A stretch of 60,893 bases of DNA from positions 1 to 60,893 of the forward strand of contig CAJXZM010000011.1 in NCBI GenBank assembly GCA_913063125.1, read 5' to 3'. Of this stretch, positions 56,641-60,893 are shown one piece after another; within the stretch, counting starts at the first letter, position 1; each line of letters starts with the position of its first letter. Made by a program: the position numbers and the translations under genes. This DNA comes from an uncultured Gammaproteobacteria bacterium. Lineage in GTDB: Bacteria > Pseudomonadota > Gammaproteobacteria > Pseudomonadales > Ketobacteraceae. The notes beneath the pieces are model-generated. The model worked only from the letters and a program-made list of their open reading frames with translations. It had not been told where the DNA came from and ran no database searches.

Positions 56641-57264
56641 ATGAAACGAATGAATGAAAACGTAATGGGCACGATAGCTATCATTGTCGGTTTTTTGTTC
56701 CTATTTTATATCAACAAGTGGGATCTGGTGGACATGACGGGGCTTGCAAAAAAAAGCGCCGTTGAAGGCATGCCTTCGCTTGCCGAATCAATGTCGATGA
56801 CTCTCGACGCCGGCCGTACCGATATACGCCAAGGGGAGCTGCTTCGTAAAACAAAACATTACGAATTAACGGTATTACCCGACCTCAATCGCATCTCGGT
56901 AAGTTTCAACCAACAACTGGGCATCTACTTGTTAGATAAGAAAGACCCAAGGAAGGCAAACCGCCCACAGAATCTTAATACCGCTAACTTTACGGCCCCC
57001 GCTCTTAATAAAATCTTCCTTGAGCACCTTGCAACCAACGACAAATCTGCAAAACGCCTAACGCTCAATCCAGACGTAGAACAATCCCTGATAGCATTTT
57101 TTGACGCCTTAGGCGGGCGAAAACTCACCAGCTTTTCACTAAGAAATGATACTTTACACGTTGTATTTGAATACCGAGGTTATCTTCCTCTTTCTCTGAT
57201 TCAAGAAGCCACCCCCTTAATCGTCAATTTTGCTGATGCAATAACTAAAAAAACACCCTTATGA
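56641..57264 (+). CDS. Single-pass membrane protein in the T6SS cargo island
   Basis: A 207-residue protein, 6 bases after vgrG. A hydrophobic helix (residues 8-27, GTIAIIVGFLFLFYINKWDL) anchors an otherwise polar domain with no known motif. It begins MKRMNENVMG; Met1 or Met4 may start it. Immediately followed by the DUF2169 gene, so it belongs to the cargo operon. Candidates: immunity protein facing the periplasm, or a loading factor. No evidence to choose. Confidence 0.65.
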   Translation: MKRMNENVMGTIAIIVGFLFLFYINKWDLVDMTGLAKKSAVEGMPSLAESMSMTLDAGRTDIRQGELLRKTKHYELTVLPDLNRISVSFNQQLGIYLLDKKDPRKANRPQNLNTANFTAPALNKIFLEHLATNDKSAKRLTLNPDVEQSLIAFFDALGGRKLTSFSLRNDTLHVVFEYRGYLPLSLIQEATPLIVNFADAITKKTPL

Positions 57265-57281
57265 GCGAGACTCAATAACCC

Positions 57282-59510
57282 ATGGTCATGGAAATCATCA
57301 ACGACACACCGTTTACATTTGCGCCCTTTGCTGGACGCATTTATTATCCGGGCCACTCATTGTCATTGGTGGTCAAAGCCACATTTGACATGCACCACGA
57401 ACAATTACCCAGTATTGTCGAAGAGCAACTATACCCAACCGGGGACGAGTTTTACCCAGGTGATGATGATGGTATCGGCAGCGTCTATTATGAATCTGAT
57501 TACGCATTTGCCAAAACATCCTCAGATAGATTCCTTATCGGACACTGCCAAGGGCAGGACCCAGCTCGCGCTCGAAAAGTTGAGTTTACCGTTGGATCAT
57601 TAACAAAACCACTCATCGTACTGGGTGACAGACACTGGCAGAGCACCACAAAATATAGCGACCCAGAACCCTTTACCAAGATACCTCTTCGCTATGAAAA
57701 CAGTATTGGTGGTGACGCTCATCCAGAAAACCCCCTAGGAAAAGGCGTTGAAAAAGATAGTCGCTCTGCTGGTTACCCGCTGCCAAATATAGAATATGGC
57801 GACCAGTCAATGACATCATCTCAAAGCCGCCCTCCACTGGCAGGTTTTGGCCCCATTAATAGAAATTGGCAATCTCGCGCAAAGAAACAAGGCACCTACG
57901 ATAAATCCTACGTAAAAAAGCGCTGGCCCTGGTTTCCAGAGGACTTTGATTGGAGCTTTTTTAACGCCGCCCCTCTTGATCAGCAAACCAAAGAGTTTTT
58001 AACCGGTGATGAAAGCATTAACATCAGTAACATGCACCCAATTGAGGCCAATTATTCAAGCCAACTTCCGGGGTTACGAGTACGTTGTTTTCTAAACCGT
58101 AAAACCGACATCTCAACAAAAACGTATATAGAAAACGATCTAGCAATCGAGCAATTCCACGAAGTCGGTATGAACCTTGATACCCTCTGGGTCAACATGG
58201 ACACCGAACAGATGGTGCTTGCATGGCGAGGCTGGCTAGAGGTCAGTGGCGAAGATTACCCCGAGTTCAGCCACTGCTTTATTTTCTCAGAACCCTTATC
58301 AACCGCCACAGAGCTGCCCGTTGTACACGAACGTTTTCTAGAGTGGGTTGAGAAGCTAAAAGATGATGAGGAAGAAGAGGAAACAGAAGATAACGTTCGC
58401 TTATCGCCCGAAGAACTAGACAAAATTGTTAAAAATGATCTCGCTCAAGCTAAACAAGAAATGCGCGCCCACCTAATTGGTCTGGGTGTTGAGCCCAAAG
58501 ATGCCGACAAAGCGTTTAAAAATGCAGAAGCCGCCGAACAGGAACGTATCGCCAAACTCGAAGTACCGCTGGTCTGGAATAGAGACGCAGTGCAACTTCT
58601 AATAGACCAAGATAAACCGCTTGACGAACTCCCCTTAGCTGAACTTGATTTATCCTTTATGAATTTTAATGGTGTATCAATCATCGGCACAGATTTAACA
58701 AAAACAAATCTAACAGGGGCCATTCTATCCGGTTGTGATCTCAGTGGCAGCCTGCTAACCCAAGCCAATCTTACAGAGGCTCAATGTGTTGAGTCCCTTT
58801 TTATTGAAGCGGATTTATTTAAAGCTAACTTATCTCAAGCCATGCTTAACAAGGCAAATTTAACGGGTGCGTTTTGTGACGAAGCAATATTTGACCACGC
58901 TATTGGTGAAGCCATCACCATGGCTGATGCCAGTGCGGTAAAAGCATCCCTGAAGCAATTTAACGCTCAAGGTTCCGATTTGAATGGCACAGACTTCTCC
59001 AGCAGCCATGTGTCTGAAGCCAACTTCAGCCAGTGTAATTTACAAGAAGCTTCGTTTTCAGAATGCGTCGGAGGCAACACCAACTTTGAACTATCCGACT
59101 TATCAGCATTAAAGGCATCTGGTGCAAATTTCTCTCCAGGAAGCTGTTTTGTTGAATGTTTAGCTAACGAATCCATTTGGGACGAAGCGAACCTTTCAGG
59201 TTGTGATGTCCGCTACAGCCAGTTTGAACGAGCCAATTTTATGGCTGCACAATTACAACAAACAGACCTATCGGCAACCAATGCCAAATTTGCCAAATTT
59301 GCCGGAGCCAATTTAACGCAAGCCAAAGTTGTATTAACCAACCTTTTTGAAGCAACTCTCGATAACACCATACTGGATCACACTGACTTTCGCGGTTCCA
59401 ATATGTACGGCGCAGAATTGTTAAATGCCAAAATCAATAAAGCCAATTTCGAGCAAACCAATTTACGGATGACAAAACTTGCTGTCGGAGGATTAATGCA
59501 TGAGCAATAA
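57282..59510 (+). CDS. DUF2169 T6SS adaptor with pentapeptide-repeat C-terminus
   Basis: A 742-residue protein. Residues 1-350 are a DUF2169 domain (TPFTFAPFAGRIYYPGHSL start; PPLAGFGPINRNWQSRAKKQGTYD near residue 187), a family known to load effectors onto VgrG/PAAR. A charged helical linker (residues 360-430) is followed by about 250 residues of A(N/D)Lxx pentapeptide repeats (for example TDLTKTNLTGAILSG), which fold into a right-handed beta-helix. Start ATG 57282 or 57288. Adjacent to vgrG and the membrane protein; overlaps the next gene by 11 bases. Confidence 0.9.
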   Translation: MVMEIINDTPFTFAPFAGRIYYPGHSLSLVVKATFDMHHEQLPSIVEEQLYPTGDEFYPGDDDGIGSVYYESDYAFAKTSSDRFLIGHCQGQDPARARKVEFTVGSLTKPLIVLGDRHWQSTTKYSDPEPFTKIPLRYENSIGGDAHPENPLGKGVEKDSRSAGYPLPNIEYGDQSMTSSQSRPPLAGFGPINRNWQSRAKKQGTYDKSYVKKRWPWFPEDFDWSFFNAAPLDQQTKEFLTGDESINISNMHPIEANYSSQLPGLRVRCFLNRKTDISTKTYIENDLAIEQFHEVGMNLDTLWVNMDTEQMVLAWRGWLEVSGEDYPEFSHCFIFSEPLSTATELPVVHERFLEWVEKLKDDEEEEETEDNVRLSPEELDKIVKNDLAQAKQEMRAHLIGLGVEPKDADKAFKNAEAAEQERIAKLEVPLVWNRDAVQLLIDQDKPLDELPLAELDLSFMNFNGVSIIGTDLTKTNLTGAILSGCDLSGSLLTQANLTEAQCVESLFIEADLFKANLSQAMLNKANLTGAFCDEAIFDHAIGEAITMADASAVKASLKQFNAQGSDLNGTDFSSSHVSEANFSQCNLQEASFSECVGGNTNFELSDLSALKASGANFSPGSCFVECLANESIWDEANLSGCDVRYSQFERANFMAAQLQQTDLSATNAKFAKFAGANLTQAKVVLTNLFEATLDNTILDHTDFRGSNMYGAELLNAKINKANFEQTNLRMTKLAVGGLMHEQ

Positions 59511-60893
59511 TGCAACGCCAGATGCCATCACCCCAGAAATGGAAGCAATAGCATTATTACAAAATACCGATAAAGTGCTCGCCCAACTCCGAGCCGGTAA
59601 AGAAATCGAACGAGGCCGTCTTTCAGGCTTAGCCCTCAAAGGTGCAGATTTTAGCAAAAAAGTCATTAAATCCAGTCGCTGGAACAACTGTGATCTTGAA
59701 CGTTGTGATTTTTCTGAGTTAGACGCCCCCCTTAGTAACTTCAATAACATGCTACTGGCAAAGACCTGCTGGACCAAAGCCAATCTAGAAGGCCTAACCT
59801 GCACTCAAAGCCACGGGCAGGAAAGTGATTTTAACCAAGCAAATTTATCAGATACAACTATTCGTGGTGCCAGTGAATGGTTAGTAGACGCCGCACTATG
59901 CGACGAGCTGCTCAGTGAGCTGGATGTAGAAGATGATCTATTAACACTACTTAAAGAAAAAGGCATAAAAGGCCGTCGAACCTTACGTTCCAACTTTGCG
60001 GATAGTAATTTCTCAGCGATAACCGCTACCGGTTTGAATCTCACCTTTGTCTCTGCTGAAAAAACTCGCTGGACCGGTGCTAACATTACCGCCGGACTAT
60101 TTCACGATGTAATACTTGATGAGGCAACATTTACCAACGCCGTACTCACTAACACTCGCTTTGTCGACAGCACACTAACAAATGCTAGCTTTTCAACATC
60201 ACAACTTACCGCGGTTGCCTTCGAGAATTGTACCATTGAAAACTGTGATTTTTCCGAAGCCAATTTTGAAAAAGTCAGCTTTATCGGATGTATCATTAAC
60301 GATAACAATAAACTACCTAGCACATTAGCAGGTTGTACCTTTGATCGTTGTGACTTATCCGAGATGTCATTAGAACATCGAAATTTAGAAGAAAGTGCTT
60401 TTTTACAAAGCACGTTACGTAACGCATCGTTTGTTGGCTCATCCCTTACTGGCGTATTACTGCAAGAATGCGAGTTGCCACAAGCCCTATTCTCTAACCT
60501 AACACTCGATACCATTGATTTTTCAGGTACAGATCTATCCGGCAGCCAGTTTAACAACTGTCAATTGACCGATGTTGATTTCAGCTTATCCGACATATCT
60601 CAAGCCTCCTTTAACGCCGCACAGATAATGGACACAAGCTTTAGCCAAGCCATCATTAAGGGAGCTCAATTCCCGAATGCTCAGCTGGAAGGTTGTGACT
60701 TTAGCGGAGCAGACACTGATAATATCAACCTATCAGAAGCATCCATTGTTGGCTCAGACTGGGAAGGCACCGACTTTCGCTCCGTTCAACTGCAAAAAAC
60801 ACGCTTTAACCTCTGTAATATGGCAAAGTGTGAATTTTCCACACTGAATATGTCCCATTGTTCTTTTGACGACTCAGACCTTTCTGGGGCAAA
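59500..60893 (+). CDS. Pentapeptide-repeat protein (partial, runs off window)
   Basis: Starts at ATG 59500 with a strong ribosome site GGAGG (59487-59491) and stays open to the end of the window (464 codons). After a helical N-terminus (residues 1-45), it is nearly all pentapeptide repeats with Phe/Leu at the centre (ANLEGLT, CDFSEANF, SDISQASF), interrupted by a short acidic helix (near residues 133-155). Several turns carry Cys, a parallel with VgrG. It overlaps the DUF2169 gene and is translated with it. It may be a second adaptor, a scaffold, or the effector itself. Its end and any toxin domain are outside. Confidence 0.85.
   Translation, partial: MSNNATPDAITPEMEAIALLQNTDKVLAQLRAGKEIERGRLSGLALKGADFSKKVIKSSRWNNCDLERCDFSELDAPLSNFNNMLLAKTCWTKANLEGLTCTQSHGQESDFNQANLSDTTIRGASEWLVDAALCDELLSELDVEDDLLTLLKEKGIKGRRTLRSNFADSNFSAITATGLNLTFVSAEKTRWTGANITAGLFHDVILDEATFTNAVLTNTRFVDSTLTNASFSTSQLTAVAFENCTIENCDFSEANFEKVSFIGCIINDNNKLPSTLAGCTFDRCDLSEMSLEHRNLEESAFLQSTLRNASFVGSSLTGVLLQECELPQALFSNLTLDTIDFSGTDLSGSQFNNCQLTDVDFSLSDISQASFNAAQIMDTSFSQAIIKGAQFPNAQLEGCDFSGADTDNINLSEASIVGSDWEGTDFRSVQLQKTRFNLCNMAKCEFSTLNMSHCSFDDSDLSGA

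Overview
The window comes from a Gram-negative gammaproteobacterium with moderately low GC. The evidence is the classical block nadB / ygfX-sdhE / ygfZ, the prfB-lysS pair with its RF2 frameshift, outer-membrane beta-barrels, and a VgrG-type type VI secretion (T6SS) locus. Gene content (doubled valine-type catabolism, an RND/MMPL exporter, multihaem cytochromes) suggests a marine, metabolically versatile oceanospirillal or cellvibrional lineage. I cannot name a genus from sequence alone.

Layout. 1-6337: housekeeping genes (end of nadB, ygfX/sdhE, ygfZ, an HDOD protein, a short conserved protein, hrpB), with a decayed IS6-type transposase fragment between the last two. 6396-19113: two mirrored catabolic operons around an AraC regulator. 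Each holds aldehyde dehydrogenase, acyl-CoA dehydrogenase, enoyl-CoA hydratase, 3-hydroxyisobutyryl-CoA hydrolase and 3-hydroxyisobutyrate dehydrogenase in the same order. One uses MmsA; the other uses an acylating aldehyde dehydrogenase of a different class. 19262-27913: ung, a TetR regulator, an MMPL/RND exporter, a MalT-type LuxR regulator and an NDH-2.

28154-40644 is the most unusual part: nine same-strand, tightly packed genes that look like one electron-transfer system. They encode a pentahaem c-type cytochrome, an outer-membrane barrel, an NAD(P)H-type FAD/[2Fe-2S] reductase, a tetrahaem c554-like cytochrome, a fusion of two cyclic-nucleotide-binding domains with a four-cluster ferredoxin, a membrane cytochrome b, a membrane-anchored decahaem cytochrome with an (ILDDE)n repeat, a FecR-domain protein with an Arg-rich tail, and a second small barrel. 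I infer an inner-membrane to outer-membrane electron conduit controlled by a nucleotide or ligand; I do not recognise it as a described system.

40971-53625: MAPEG and MipA/OmpV proteins, an orphan protein, a DUF2236 (MpaB-like) oxygenase, then prfB-lysS followed by a DUF502 membrane protein fused to a cold-shock domain, then a korBA plus GltD-like operon for 2-oxoacid (probably 2-oxoglutarate) oxidation. 54118-60893: a T6SS cargo island with VgrG carrying a long beta-helical C-terminus, a single-pass membrane protein, a DUF2169-pentapeptide adaptor, and a large pentapeptide-repeat protein that runs off the window. No tRNA, rRNA, CRISPR or intact insertion sequence was found.
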